From assembly GCF_033095945.1 (NCBI RefSeq), contig NZ_AP026800.1, forward strand, positions 434,001 to 498,000: DNA of 64,000 bases, written 5' to 3'. The notes below the pieces were generated by a model. That model had not been told where the DNA came from. It saw only the letters and a program-made list of their open reading frames with translations, and made no database searches. Of this stretch, positions 8,615 to 18,013 are shown piece by piece (position 1 is the first letter of the stretch; each line of letters begins with the position of its first letter). The DNA is from Bombiscardovia apis (GTDB taxonomy: Bacteria; Actinomycetota; Actinomycetes; Actinomycetales; Bifidobacteriaceae). Made by a program: the position numbers and the translations under genes.

Positions 8615-9949
8615 GTGAATCAGCAGCTAGGCAGCGCTCGGGGTTCGGCCGCGCCCGCTGTCTCTGAGCAGGGCGCTCAAGATACTCAAGCTGAGTCCGC
8701 TGAACTCACTGCATCCGCTGAGTCCAACGCGTTATCCAAACCCGCGCGGTCTGCCAAGCCCAGAAACATACGGGTAGAGGCCCTGCGTTTGGTGGCAATT
8801 CTCGGCATCTCAGTATTTCACGTGTTCACACCCTGGTTCTTTGGCATCACCCACCCGCTACCAGCTGGACTAGCTCCGGGTCTGCCAGTAGATTCGAGTG
8901 CGCTCACTGCGCTGGCCAACACTCCCTGGGCCCTCTGGCTCTTGAGTTTTTTGGCACTCTTAGGTGCCTTGGGCAACCATGTCTTCTATATGATTTCCGC
9001 CCTCTATCTTGTGCCCTCTATCGCCCGGCAGGTGGGCACGCAAGGCTACTGGCGTCGCCAATTTCGGGCCGCTGCCCGCCGCTGCCTCGCGGTGTTTGCT
9101 GCCCTCGCGCTCTATGCGCTTATCTTCATGGCTATCAACCACTTTGTGGTCGAAGTGCCGGGCGCGGGGAGCCTGTGGTGGCTGAGTTCCAACCTCGAAT
9201 TCATTTGGCTCTATGCCCTCTTTATGCTTTTGGCTCCCATCTGGGCCTGGCTCTTGCGCTCTGTTGGCGGCAAAACTTGGGCCCGCGCCGCCTTCTGTCT
9301 CATAGTCATAGCCGTTTATACTCTCAACTTCTATATTGCTTTTGTGGCCCAAGGCGATGCTAGCCAGCGCGGACTTTTGGATTGGCGTAAGCAAATGAGC
9401 GCGCTCACCTACTTGGTCTCCTTCGCTTTGGCTGGGGCCCTGTCTTGGCGCATTGCACAGCATCAGGTCTTGGCTGCGGGCAAGTCCAGTGCTTTGAGTT
9501 CCTCGCGTTTATGGGGATGGGCTCTAGTCTTGCTCCTGCTGGCTACGCTGGCAATTACCGGCATGCTGGCCATGAGCGGCAACCGCGCGGGCTTGTATAA
9601 CCTGTCATTTAAGTCAACCTCGCTCCTGTCTTTCCTGCTGGCTTTGAGCGCGACTTTCTGGTGTTCCATTCGACCGCAATTCCTGCAAACTGCCTCTCCC
9701 GGCTTTACTTCTCGGGCGGTGCAAGCGCTGGCCTCGGGCATCTTAGGCTTTTATATTGTGCAAGCGCTGGCCTATGGTCTCTGGGATCCCTTCTGCGCTC
9801 GCTTGTTGGCCCAAGTGCTTGCTTCTGGTTCACTGCTGGCTTTTATTGCTGCTGGTGTCGCTTTTGCTTGCAGTTTCGCCCTTATCGTGGCCGTGATCGA
9901 CCGTTGGTTCCGGCAGCCGCTCTTGCGTTTGGTGGGCCTGAGCAAATAG
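8615..9949 (+). CDS. Acyltransferase-3 family membrane protein
   Basis: About 444 residues with roughly ten hydrophobic helices after an Ala/Ser-rich cytoplasmic N-terminus of ~50 residues. The segment NIRVEALRLVAILGISVFHV carries the hallmark arginine and histidine of the acyltransferase-3 (OafA-like) family, which moves acyl groups onto surface sugars or lipids. The substrate cannot be told from sequence. GTG 8615 is the first start and is followed by the hydrophilic leader. It lies 59 bp after manC on the same strand and may share its transcript. Confidence 0.8.
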   Translation: MNQQLGSARGSAAPAVSEQGAQDTQAESAELTASAESNALSKPARSAKPRNIRVEALRLVAILGISVFHVFTPWFFGITHPLPAGLAPGLPVDSSALTALANTPWALWLLSFLALLGALGNHVFYMISALYLVPSIARQVGTQGYWRRQFRAAARRCLAVFAALALYALIFMAINHFVVEVPGAGSLWWLSSNLEFIWLYALFMLLAPIWAWLLRSVGGKTWARAAFCLIVIAVYTLNFYIAFVAQGDASQRGLLDWRKQMSALTYLVSFALAGALSWRIAQHQVLAAGKSSALSSSRLWGWALVLLLLATLAITGMLAMSGNRAGLYNLSFKSTSLLSFLLALSATFWCSIRPQFLQTASPGFTSRAVQALASGILGFYIVQALAYGLWDPFCARLLAQVLASGSLLAFIAAGVAFACSFALIVAVIDRWFRQPLLRLVGLSK

Positions 9950-10114
9950 AACAGAGGCAAAAGAATCGAGTAGGGGAGCATCCCAACGGGCGCGTTTTGC
10001 TATTTTGTGTTCTTCTGTCCTCTTTTGTGAGTACCGTGTAAGGGGTAGCACAAAGGGTTCGCTCGGCCTACGGAGGCTGGCGGACGACGCGTTTGTCTAT
10101 GAAAGGACCAACAG

Positions 10115-11809
10115 ATGGCCATCAATCCTCCAGTGGATGCAACCAAGACCCCAGCTTGGGCCCAGTTGCAGCAGCATTTCAACGATTTGCAGAGCGAGGG
10201 CATCAATCTGCGCCGTTGGTTCGCCGCAGACCCTGAGCGCACCTCCAAGCTCTCTTTCGACGCTGGCGACCTGCACTTCGATCTATCCAAGAATCTGATT
10301 CAGCCCGAAACCCTGCAACTCTTTGCCCAGCTGGCAAAAGATGTCAAGCTCGACGAGCGTATTGAGCAGATGTATACAGGCGCCCATATCAACAACACTG
10401 AAGATCGCGCTGTGCTCCACACGGCCCTGCGTCGCCCCGAAGCAGACAAGGGCGAGCTCATGGTCGACGGGCAGGATGTGATTAGTGATGTGCGCGAGAC
10501 CTTAGATCGTATTTACGCTTTCGCCAACCAGGTGCGTTCTGGCGAGTGGAAGGGCGTGACTGACAAGAAGATTGAGACCGTCGTCAACATCGGCATCGGT
10601 GGCTCCGATTTGGGCCCCGTTATGGTTTACGAGGCTCTCAAACCATACGCAGATGCCGGCATTAGCGCCCGCTACGTCTCCAACATCGACCCTAACGATT
10701 TGGCTGAGAAAACCCGCGATCTCGATCCCGAGACCACGCTCTTTATCGTTGTTTCTAAGACTTTCACCACTCTCGAAACGCTCACCAATGCCCGCGATGC
10801 CCGTACTTGGCTGCTCAACAAGCTCCAAGACCAAGGCGCTATTGACGGTTCCGACGAGGCCCGCACCGAGGCTGTGAAGCGTCACTTTGTGGCCGTTTCC
10901 ACTGCTCTCGACAAGGTTGAGGACTTCGGTATTGACCCCAAGAATGCTTTCGGCTTCTGGAACTGGGTGGGCGGCCGCTATTCGGTTGATTCTGCCGTCG
11001 GCACTTCGCTGGCCGTGGTCTTTGGGCCCGAGCGCTTTGAGGAGTTTCTAGAAGGCTTCCATGTGATTGATACCTACTATCGCACCACGCCTTTTGAGCG
11101 CAATGTAGTGGCTCTGATGGGCTTGATGAACGTGTGGTATGTCAACTTCTTTGGCGCACATTCCCACGCCGTCTTGCCTTACAACCAGTACCTGCACCGC
11201 TTCCCGGCCTACCTCCAGCAGCTCACGATGGAGTCCAACGGTAAGTCCGTGCGCTGGGACGGCACCCCTGTCACCTGCCAGACCGGCGAAATCTACTGGG
11301 GCGAGCCCGGCACCAACGGCCAGCATGCCTTCTACCAGCTCATTCACCAAGGCACCCGCCTCATTCCTGCCGACTTCATTGCCTTCGCAAATACCGCCAA
11401 CCCCACCAAGGACGGCGACCAAGACGTGCACGAGCTCTTCTTGGCCAACTATTTTGCACAGACTAAGGCTCTGGCTTTCGGCAAGACGGCCGACGAAGTG
11501 CGCGCTGAAGGTACGCCCGAGGCCATCGTGCCCGCCCGTGTCTTCACCGGCAACCGCCCCACCACATCCATCTTCGGTGAGGCACTGACCCCTTACGCGC
11601 TCGGCGAGCTCATCGCTCTCTACGAGCACATCACCTTTACTGAAGGAACCGTTTGGGGCGTTGACTCCTTCGACCAGTGGGGCGTAGAACTGGGCAAGAA
11701 GCTGGCCCAGGAGATTACTCCGGCTATCTCTCAAGATGACGTGGCGCTCTCCCAGCAAGATCAGTCCACCAAGGCTCTGATTAACTTCTACCGGGTCCAC
11801 CGCCACTAA
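10115..11809 (+). CDS. pgi: Glucose-6-phosphate isomerase
   Basis: Interconverts glucose-6-phosphate and fructose-6-phosphate, the entry to the bifid shunt in this family. 564 residues, near the standard length for the large form. Motifs: [36 protein letters not shown], the signature [25 protein letters not shown]-type segment ([14 protein letters not shown]), and [11 protein letters not shown] near the C-terminus. The ATG is preceded by AAAGGA. It has its own strong terminator just after the stop. Confidence 0.97.
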   Translation: MAINPPVDATKTPAWAQLQQHFNDLQSEGINLRRWFAADPERTSKLSFDAGDLHFDLSKNLIQPETLQLFAQLAKDVKLDERIEQMYTGAHINNTEDRAVLHTALRRPEADKGELMVDGQDVISDVRETLDRIYAFANQVRSGEWKGVTDKKIETVVNIGIGGSDLGPVMVYEALKPYADAGISARYVSNIDPNDLAEKTRDLDPETTLFIVVSKTFTTLETLTNARDARTWLLNKLQDQGAIDGSDEARTEAVKRHFVAVSTALDKVEDFGIDPKNAFGFWNWVGGRYSVDSAVGTSLAVVFGPERFEEFLEGFHVIDTYYRTTPFERNVVALMGLMNVWYVNFFGAHSHAVLPYNQYLHRFPAYLQQLTMESNGKSVRWDGTPVTCQTGEIYWGEPGTNGQHAFYQLIHQGTRLIPADFIAFANTANPTKDGDQDVHELFLANYFAQTKALAFGKTADEVRAEGTPEAIVPARVFTGNRPTTSIFGEALTPYALGELIALYEHITFTEGTVWGVDSFDQWGVELGKKLAQEITPAISQDDVALSQQDQSTKALINFYRVHRH

Positions 11810-11826
11810 GGCGATTGGGCTAACTG

Positions 11827-11872
11827 AGCTCAGGGCTTGCCGGCTTTTGCATGGCAAGCCCTGAGCTTTTTC
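11827..11872 (+). terminator. Intrinsic terminator after pgi
   Basis: A 14-bp perfect stem (GCTCAGGGCTTGCC with GGCAAGCCCTGAGC), 11-base loop, then TTTTTCTG. Confidence 0.92.
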
Positions 11873-11884
11873 TGTTTGCGTGCC

Positions 11885-12098
11885 TTGAGCGTCCCCAAGT
11901 CGGGGTAGAATGGATAAGTATTGTGCCGAGAGTTGGGCTGCCGCATAGGCTCGCTCTCTTAAGGTCTAGCCAGTTTGACTGGCGGATTGGCGCTCTTTGC
12001 TGGGTAACTGGCAAGGGATAGATGCGGGCTGGCTAGCTTCGGCTGGGCCTGCCCATGAACCAAGCTGCGCTGATATGCGGCGGTGACGGAGGTATATT
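11885..12098 (+). promoter_or_regulatory. Promoter and long leader of rplS
   Basis: A possible promoter TTGAGC (11885-11890) and TAGAAT (11906-11911) has only a 15-bp spacer, so it is tentative. About 180 bases of leader follow, with small hairpins (for example GCCAG/CTGGC around 11970-11982) and a strong GGAGG just before ATG 12099. Long leaders are common on ribosomal-protein genes; no known leader class was recognised. Confidence 0.35.
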
Positions 12099-12467
12099 AT
12101 GAATGCTATTGAGCAATTCGATGCCAAGCATATGAAGTCTGCGGAAGCTATTCCTGCATTCCGCGCTGGCGACACCATCGAAGTAAACGTGAACATCAGC
12201 GAAGGTGATCACACCCGTATCCAGACCTTCTCCGGTATTGTCATTGCCATTTCTGGCCAGGGCGTACGCGAGACCGTTCTGGTGCGCAAGATCAGCTTTG
12301 GTGTGGGTGTGGAGCGTCGCTTCCCCCTGCACTCCCCGCAGATTGACTCTATTAAGGTCACTCGCCGCGGTCGTGTGCGTCGCGCTAAGCTCTACTACTT
12401 GCGCAACCTGCGCGGTAAGGCTGCTCGCATTCCGGAGCGTCGTGATGCCAAGGAAAACAAGGCTTAA
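12099..12467 (+). CDS. rplS: 50S ribosomal protein L19
   Basis: Large-subunit protein at the 30S-50S interface. 122 residues, standard length. Typical features: [65 protein letters not shown] and the basic tail [23 protein letters not shown]. It starts at ATG 12099 with a strong GGAGG. Followed by a hairpin and then lepB and rnhB, a conserved gene order in Actinobacteria. Confidence 0.97.
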   Translation: MNAIEQFDAKHMKSAEAIPAFRAGDTIEVNVNISEGDHTRIQTFSGIVIAISGQGVRETVLVRKISFGVGVERRFPLHSPQIDSIKVTRRGRVRRAKLYYLRNLRGKAARIPERRDAKENKA

Positions 12468-12529
12468 GCAGTTGTTGTCGGCTAGTCCGGTAGCAATTCA
12501 GGCTGCTCTCAGCTAGCAGTAGTAGTGTG

Positions 12530-12563
12530 TGGGGTCCGAAAGTCACTAGGCTTTCGGACCCCA
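12530..12563 (+). terminator. Hairpin after rplS
   Basis: A 13-bp perfect stem (TGGGGTCCGAAAG with CTTTCGGACCCCA). No clear T-run follows (CGTGCTTGT), so termination or attenuation before lepB is likely but not certain. Confidence 0.6.
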
Positions 12564-12615
12564 CGTGCTTGTAAGATGCTGATATAGGTTGGTATGAGGG
12601 TTGAAAGGGGGCTGC

Positions 12616-13431
12616 ATGAGCAGCAAGGGCAATGCGGGCCGTCGCTCGCGGTCCAAAACCCCACGCCTACAATGGGGCCGTCCGCGCTCGGGAGATGATG
12701 TGCGCCTGGCTTTCGCTGAGCATCCTCATCATGCTGCCCGTATGCTCATGCCTGAGACCATTCGCTATGAGTTCGTAGAGGTGGCCACTAGCCTCCTCAT
12801 AGCATGCTTGGTGCCTGTAGTTCTGGTTTTGGGTGTGCGCATCTTTGCTCTGGGCCAGTATTTTATTCCTTCGCCCTCCATGGAAAACACTTTGGCCGTG
12901 GGCGACCGGGTCATCACCACGCAAAACTTGACGCTCAATACGGGCGATCTCAAACGTGGCGATATTATCGTTTTTCACGATCCTGACCGCTGGTTGGATT
13001 CCGATCGTGAAAAGGTTAAGACCAACGATGACTTTTTGATTAAACGTCTGATAGGTTTACCCGGCGATAAAGTCCGCTGCGATGGCAACGGTAAACCGGT
13101 CATGATTAACGGCCAAGCCGTCGATGAATCGGCCTATCTGAAGAAGGGCGTTGAGCCCAGCTCCTTCCCCTTTGAGGTGCATGTGCCAGCTGGTCACGTG
13201 TTTGTTTTGGGAGATAATCGTTCCAATTCCAGTGATTCTCGCTACCATCTCAACGACAGCCAGGGCGGTATGGTGCCGATTGACAACATTACCGGCGTGG
13301 CCCTGCGCACGTGCTGGCCGTTCAGCCACTGGAAGCGCCTCAACAACCACCACGACGTCTTTGATGCTGTGCCCGACATCGACAACAACCAATACAGCTC
13401 TAGCTCCGGCAGCCAAGGCTACCAACGATGA
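12616..13431 (+). CDS. lepB: Signal peptidase I
   Basis: Membrane serine protease that removes signal peptides after Sec export. About 271 residues. A basic N-terminus is followed by one membrane helix (LLIACLVPVVLVLGVRIFAL). Catalytic Ser lies in IPSPSMENTLAVGDRV and catalytic Lys in DDFLIKRLIGLPGDKV. Box E is visible as VFVLGDNRSNSSDSR. ATG 12616 follows AAAGGGGG; the TTG at 12601 is a weaker choice. The stop overlaps rnhB as ATGA, so the two are translationally coupled. It would process the pilin and RCC1 proteins of this window. Confidence 0.94.
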   Translation: MSSKGNAGRRSRSKTPRLQWGRPRSGDDVRLAFAEHPHHAARMLMPETIRYEFVEVATSLLIACLVPVVLVLGVRIFALGQYFIPSPSMENTLAVGDRVITTQNLTLNTGDLKRGDIIVFHDPDRWLDSDREKVKTNDDFLIKRLIGLPGDKVRCDGNGKPVMINGQAVDESAYLKKGVEPSSFPFEVHVPAGHVFVLGDNRSNSSDSRYHLNDSQGGMVPIDNITGVALRTCWPFSHWKRLNNHHDVFDAVPDIDNNQYSSSSGSQGYQR

Positions 13432-14141
13432 GCGCGGCAAAGATTCGCCCCACCCTTGACGCTGAGCGCAGCCTAGCCCAGCAGGGTGCCGACTATATTG
13501 TGGGCTTCGACGAAGTGGGCCGCGGTGCTTTGGCTGGCCCCGTCATGGTGGGCGCTGCCCTGCTCGATGCCTCTGCAGTCAACGATTTGTCGGTGCCAGA
13601 GGGCTTAGCTGATTCCAAGATGCTCTCGGCTGGAGTTCGCGAGGGCATGCTCGAAGGACTCAAAACTTGGCCTCTGGCCTGGGCGGTGGGCGCTGCTAGC
13701 AATCAGGAAATCGACGAGTGGGGCATCATGCATGCTCTCGGCTTGGCGGCTTTGCGGGCGTTGGCCACTATTGAAGATGAGCTCAAGATGGAAGAGCGGC
13801 TTGCGAAAGGCGGCAGTCGGCCTCGCTTGTGCGCTATCCTCGATGGTTCCTACGACTATATTTCTAAGGCTCTGCCTACTTTAGATGCGCCCGCGGTGAG
13901 CCTAGCTCCAGAAGTGGGCACCCAGGTTAAGGCCGATGCTTCCTGCGCTAGCGTGGCCTGCGCTTCGGTGATTGCAAAAGTCACCCGAGACCAGCTCATG
14001 GTTGAACTAGCGCAGAGCAAGAGCGAATATGAGCCCTACGATTGGGCCCACAACAAGGGATACGGCTCGGCCACCCACCAAGCAGCCATTGTGGCACACG
14101 GTCCCAGTGACTACCATCGCATCAGCTGGCATTTGATCTAA
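13428..14141 (+). CDS. rnhB: Ribonuclease HII
   Basis: Removes ribonucleotides from DNA and RNA-DNA hybrids. 237 residues. Metal-binding acidic residues sit in VGFDEVGRGALAGPV (first Asp-Glu) and the later CAILDGSYDY segment, and the family DSK motif is present (LADSKML). The C-terminus has VAHGPSDYHRISW. The start codon overlaps the lepB stop by four bases (ATGA). The following regulator starts 88 bp later. Confidence 0.93.
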   Translation: MSAAKIRPTLDAERSLAQQGADYIVGFDEVGRGALAGPVMVGAALLDASAVNDLSVPEGLADSKMLSAGVREGMLEGLKTWPLAWAVGAASNQEIDEWGIMHALGLAALRALATIEDELKMEERLAKGGSRPRLCAILDGSYDYISKALPTLDAPAVSLAPEVGTQVKADASCASVACASVIAKVTRDQLMVELAQSKSEYEPYDWAHNKGYGSATHQAAIVAHGPSDYHRISWHLI

Positions 14142-14229
14142 GTGGCCCAGCTTGATAGGGCTGGAAGGCTCTGCAATACTGGGGGAGTAGGCACAGCGTA
14201 TGCTCGGGTCGAGAAGAGAGAGGTGGTTT

Positions 14230-15342
14230 ATGGCCAGGGGAAGATCTCAAGGCTCCAAGCGCCCCTCTATGTTCGAGGTGGCCCGTCTGGCAGGTGTCTC
14301 CCACCAGACCGTGTCTCGCGTGATTAACCATTCGCCCGACGTCTCCGATGCCACTCGGGCCAAGGTGCAGGCCGCCATCGAGGAGTTGGACTACCGGCCC
14401 AGCAATTCCGCCCGGGCTCTGGCTTCTTCGCGCTCGCGCACTATCGGCCTCGTAGCTGGCGGCGTGAACTACTTCGGCCCGGTCTCGTCCATCACTTCGA
14501 TTGAGTCCATCGCCCGCGACCACGGCCTGTTTATGTCGGTGATGATGGTCGATGAAAGCAATTGCGCCCAGGCCGATTTTGAGCAGCTGTGCGAAAACTT
14601 CCTCCAGCAAAACGTTGACGCTTTCATCTTCCTGACTCCCACCGATGCCATGTTTGAGGCGGCTTGCAAGGCTCAGGTGAGTCAGCCGCGAGTCATCGTC
14701 ACTTCAACTCACGGAGCCTTGCGGGCCGATGAAGTCTTGGGGCGTTCGCCAGATTCATCTCGCTTGGCTTTTACTGGCATTGACCAGTGGGGGGCAGTGC
14801 AAGAAGTGGCCCGGCTCTTAGCTTTGCGTGGTCATCGCACGGCCCTCTATATGGCTGGGCCTAGTGGGTGGCGCGATGCTACAACCCGCTTGGATTCTTG
14901 GCGGCAGGCGGCTAAGAAATATCGCATTCGCACGGCAGTGGTGCGCTCGCAGACTTGGCAGGCCCGCGAGTCGTATGCCTTAATGAACCACTTAATCGAC
15001 GAGCGGGGCATGACCGGCCGGGCGCTCCCTTCGGCTGTGGTCACGGCCAACGACAATCAGGCCGTAGGTGCTGCCAGAGCCTTGCACGAGCACGGTTTGC
15101 GCATTCCGCAAGACATCTCCATCGTGGGCTTCGACGACATTCCGACCGTAGACAACATGTATCCGCCGCTGACTACGGTGCGCCCGCGCTTCGCTGATTT
15201 GGGTGCTGCCACCATGCGTCAGGTCTTGGCCCTCATGAACCAGGGCGAGCAGGCCCACTTCCCAACAACGCATCACGGAGTAGGCCTCATTGGTACCGAC
15301 GTGGTGTTGCGCTCTTCTCTGGGCCATGCTGTGCGCCATTAG
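14230..15342 (+). CDS. araR: LacI-family regulator of the arabinose operon
   Basis: About 370 residues. The N-terminal helix-turn-helix is canonical (SMFEVARLAGVSHQTVSRVINHS cut at the hinge, then DYRPSNSARALAS), followed by the periplasmic-binding-like sugar domain (TIGLVAGGVNYFGPVS, ... VTANDNQAVGAARALHEHG, DISIVGFDDIPTVDNMYPPLT). ATG 14230 is preferred because AGAGAGG lies just upstream. It directly precedes araBDA, and a LacI-type palindrome sits at the araB promoter, so it is inferred to repress araBDA until L-arabinose binds. The gene symbol is assigned by context. Confidence 0.85.
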   Translation: MARGRSQGSKRPSMFEVARLAGVSHQTVSRVINHSPDVSDATRAKVQAAIEELDYRPSNSARALASSRSRTIGLVAGGVNYFGPVSSITSIESIARDHGLFMSVMMVDESNCAQADFEQLCENFLQQNVDAFIFLTPTDAMFEAACKAQVSQPRVIVTSTHGALRADEVLGRSPDSSRLAFTGIDQWGAVQEVARLLALRGHRTALYMAGPSGWRDATTRLDSWRQAAKKYRIRTAVVRSQTWQARESYALMNHLIDERGMTGRALPSAVVTANDNQAVGAARALHEHGLRIPQDISIVGFDDIPTVDNMYPPLTTVRPRFADLGAATMRQVLALMNQGEQAHFPTTHHGVGLIGTDVVLRSSLGHAVRH

Positions 15343-15433
15343 AAAATAATTTCTGCAAACTTCTGTGTTGAGATGGTCATTGTTTGCCCGAATTTACAAC
15401 GTTTACCGCGCGCCTCGCCGGGGCTGCCCGAGT

Positions 15434-15491
15434 TTGCCTGAATTCCTCCTTCTCGATACAATTGTGATCAGCAATGTGAGCGCTAACAATT
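15434..15491 (+). promoter_or_regulatory. araBDA promoter with LacI-type operator
   Basis: -35 TTGCCT (15434-15439), a 17-bp spacer and -10 TACAAT (15457-15462). The operator AATGTGAGCGCTAACAATT (15473-15491) is a near-perfect LacI-family palindrome centred on GCGC and placed over the expected transcription start, the position for steric repression. A half-similar ATTGTGATCA lies at 15461-15470. Confidence 0.85.
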
Positions 15492-15577
15492 GCGGACTGA
15501 TGCGGTTTTGCTCCCATTCGCTCAGGAGTTTATGCGTACGAAGAAGTTCGTAGCGCCGGTCACAAAGGAGTTGCGCA

Positions 15578-17203
15578 ATGGCGAACGCAGACAACAAGCA
15601 AACTGGCTCTGAAGCAGCCCACGCGATTGCCAGCGGGCGCACCTCGCTCGGCATTGAGTTCGGATCCACCCGCATTAAAGCGGTCCTCATCGATGAGCAC
15701 TACCAGACCTTGGCCTCCGGCGACTTCGGATGGGAAAATCACCTAGTAGACGGCCTGTGGACCTACCCGCTCAGTGAAGTGTGGCAGGGCTTGCGCTCTG
15801 CCTACGCGGCGCTCGCTGCCGATGTGCAAGAGCGCTACGACCTGCCGCTCACCAGCGTAGGCTCGATGGGCTTTTCGGCCATGATGCACGGCTACCTGCC
15901 CTTCGATAGCAAGGGTGACCTGCTCGTGCCCTTCCGCACTTGGCGCAACACCAACACCCACGAGGCCCACGAGGAGCTTTCCGAGCTCTTCCAATTCAAC
16001 ATCCCCGAGCGCTGGTCCATTGCCCACCTCTACCAGGCCATCCTCAACAAAGAAGCCCACGTGCCGCAGGTGGCTTTCTTCACTACGTTGGCCGGCTACG
16101 TGCACTGGAAGCTCACCGGCCGCAAGGTGCTCGGCATTGGCGATGCTTCGGGTATGTTCCCCATCGACTCTCAAACCCACGAGTTCGACAAGGCCATGTT
16201 GCAAGTCTTTAGCCAGTTGCCACAGGTGGCCGCTCAGCCCTGGCGTATAGAGGATTTGCTGCCTCAGCCGCTACTGGCGGGCCAAGATGCGGGCATGCTG
16301 ACTCCTGAAGGTGCTGAGCTGCTAGACCCCACTGGCACCCTTCAGCCGGGCATTCCGATGGCTCCTCCCGAAGGCGACGCAGGCACGGGTATGGTTGCTA
16401 CCAACGCCGTTCGCCCCCGCACGGGCAACGTCTCGGCTGGCACCTCTATCTTCGCTATGGTGGTTTTGGAGCGCCGGCTCAATGCCCTCCACCCCGAAGT
16501 CGACCCCGTCACCACCCCGGCGGGCGACCCAGCAGGCATGAGCCATGCCAATAACTTCACCTCTGACCTCAACGCTTGGGTCAAAGTCTTCGCCGACTTC
16601 GCCAAGGCGTCTGGCATGGAGATGAAAACCAACGACCTCTACGCCACCCTCTTCCGCTCAGCCTTGGAGGGCGAACCGGATGCGGGCGGACTCATCAATT
16701 ACTGCTTCTATTCGGGCGAGTTCTTAGCCGGGCTCGACGAAGGCCGCCCGGTCTTTGCTCGCGGCCCCGAAAGCCGCATGAGCCTAGCCAACTTCATGCG
16801 CGCCCAGCTTTTCTCGGCCTTCTCTCCGGTCAAAATTGGTATGGATGTGATGACCAAGCAAGAGGGCGTGCAGGTCGATTCGCTAGTGGGCCACGGCGGT
16901 ATTTTTACCACCCCGCAGGTAGCGCAAAAGATTCTGGCAGCTGCATTCAACGCTCCTATCAAGGTCATGTCGACCGCGGCCGAGGGTGGCGCTTGGGGCA
17001 TGGCAGTCTTGGCTGACTACTTGCGCCATGCTGATAGCAACTTGGCGGACTATTTGGATGCCAGCGTCTTCCAGGGCGCGCAGTCCACTACGGAAGAGCC
17101 GGATGCTAACGATGTACAAGGTTTCGAGCGCTTCTTCGCCCGCTTCCAGCAAGGCCTGCCTATTGAGCGAGCAGCCATCGCTAGCATTCCGCTAGAATCC
17201 TGA
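15578..17203 (+). CDS. araB: Ribulokinase (FGGY carbohydrate kinase)
   Basis: Phosphorylates L-ribulose in arabinose catabolism. 541 residues, FGGY fold. The N-terminal phosphate-binding strand is TSLGIEFGSTRIKAVLID. Other features: MGFSAMMHGYLPFD, FRTWRNTNTHEA, GYVHWKLTGRKVLGIGDASG, GNVSAGTSIFAMVVLE and the C-terminal nucleotide-binding VGHGGIFTTPQVAQKI. ATG 15578 is preceded by AAAGGAG. It is the first gene of araB-araD-araA, and its position with the epimerase and isomerase supports ribulokinase over xylulokinase. This subfamily differs from E. coli AraB in sequence. Confidence 0.9.
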   Translation: MANADNKQTGSEAAHAIASGRTSLGIEFGSTRIKAVLIDEHYQTLASGDFGWENHLVDGLWTYPLSEVWQGLRSAYAALAADVQERYDLPLTSVGSMGFSAMMHGYLPFDSKGDLLVPFRTWRNTNTHEAHEELSELFQFNIPERWSIAHLYQAILNKEAHVPQVAFFTTLAGYVHWKLTGRKVLGIGDASGMFPIDSQTHEFDKAMLQVFSQLPQVAAQPWRIEDLLPQPLLAGQDAGMLTPEGAELLDPTGTLQPGIPMAPPEGDAGTGMVATNAVRPRTGNVSAGTSIFAMVVLERRLNALHPEVDPVTTPAGDPAGMSHANNFTSDLNAWVKVFADFAKASGMEMKTNDLYATLFRSALEGEPDAGGLINYCFYSGEFLAGLDEGRPVFARGPESRMSLANFMRAQLFSAFSPVKIGMDVMTKQEGVQVDSLVGHGGIFTTPQVAQKILAAAFNAPIKVMSTAAEGGAWGMAVLADYLRHADSNLADYLDASVFQGAQSTTEEPDANDVQGFERFFARFQQGLPIERAAIASIPLES

Positions 17204-17254
17204 GCTTTCCAACGATGCAATACCTATGAGTGAGAACCAAACAAAGGAGTAGAC

Positions 17255-17947
17255 ATGGCAACATTAGCTGATTTTTCGCCCGAGGTGCGGGCCGAAGTGA
17301 AGCAGGTGCGCGAGCAGGTGGCCACCCTCCACGAGCAGTTGCTTAAGTGGAATCTGGTTGTATGGACCGCGGGCAACGTTTCCCAGCGCTTGCGTACTGC
17401 CGATTTGATGGTGATTAAGCCCTCTGGCGTGCGCTACGAATACCTGACCCCGCAGTCGATGGTGGTCACCGACCTTGAGGGCAATTTGGTTGACGGCTCT
17501 GAGGCCCCCAGCTCGGACACTGCCTCCCACGCCTACATCTACCGCAATATGCCGGGCGTATACGGAGTGGTGCATACTCACTCCACCTACGCCACCGCCT
17601 GGGCAGCCACCGGAAAGAACATCCCCTGCGGCCTCACCATGATGGGCGACGAATTCGGCGGACCAGTGCCCGTAGGCCCCTTCCGTCTTATCGGCTCCGA
17701 AGCCATCGGTAAGGGCGTAGTCGAGACGCTCAAGGACTATCCCAACTCTCCGGCCGTGCTCATGCAAAATCATGGCCCCTTCACTATAGGCAAAGACGCA
17801 GAATCGGCTGTCAAAGCCGCCGCCATGACCGAGGAAGTAGCGCACACCATGTGGGCTGCCGCGCAATTGGGCGACATTATCGAGATTGACCCCGAAGACA
17901 TTGCCAAGCTCAACGACCGCTATCAGAACGTCTACGGCCAGCACTGA
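17255..17947 (+). CDS. araD: L-ribulose-5-phosphate 4-epimerase
   Basis: Converts L-ribulose-5-phosphate to D-xylulose-5-phosphate, the substrate of bifid-shunt phosphoketolase. 230 residues, standard class II aldolase-fold length. Motifs: WTAGNVSQRL and KPSGVRYEYL (phosphate loop), SDTASHAYIYRNMPGVYGVVHTHS with zinc-binding His-x-His, and AVLMQNHGPFTIGKD with the third His. The start follows AAAGGAG. Gaps of 51 and 66 bp to araB and araA fit one operon. Confidence 0.95.
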   Translation: MATLADFSPEVRAEVKQVREQVATLHEQLLKWNLVVWTAGNVSQRLRTADLMVIKPSGVRYEYLTPQSMVVTDLEGNLVDGSEAPSSDTASHAYIYRNMPGVYGVVHTHSTYATAWAATGKNIPCGLTMMGDEFGGPVPVGPFRLIGSEAIGKGVVETLKDYPNSPAVLMQNHGPFTIGKDAESAVKAAAMTEEVAHTMWAAAQLGDIIEIDPEDIAKLNDRYQNVYGQH

Positions 17948-18013
17948 GCCAGCCGTATTGCAATAATCCCACCCGGCTCCCAGCAGCTGGCAATTGAGAA
18001 AGAAAGTACAACG

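Noticed and set aside
11048..11857. A 269-codon minus-strand frame over pgi
   Set aside because: Opposite strand of the conserved pgi gene and crosses its terminator.
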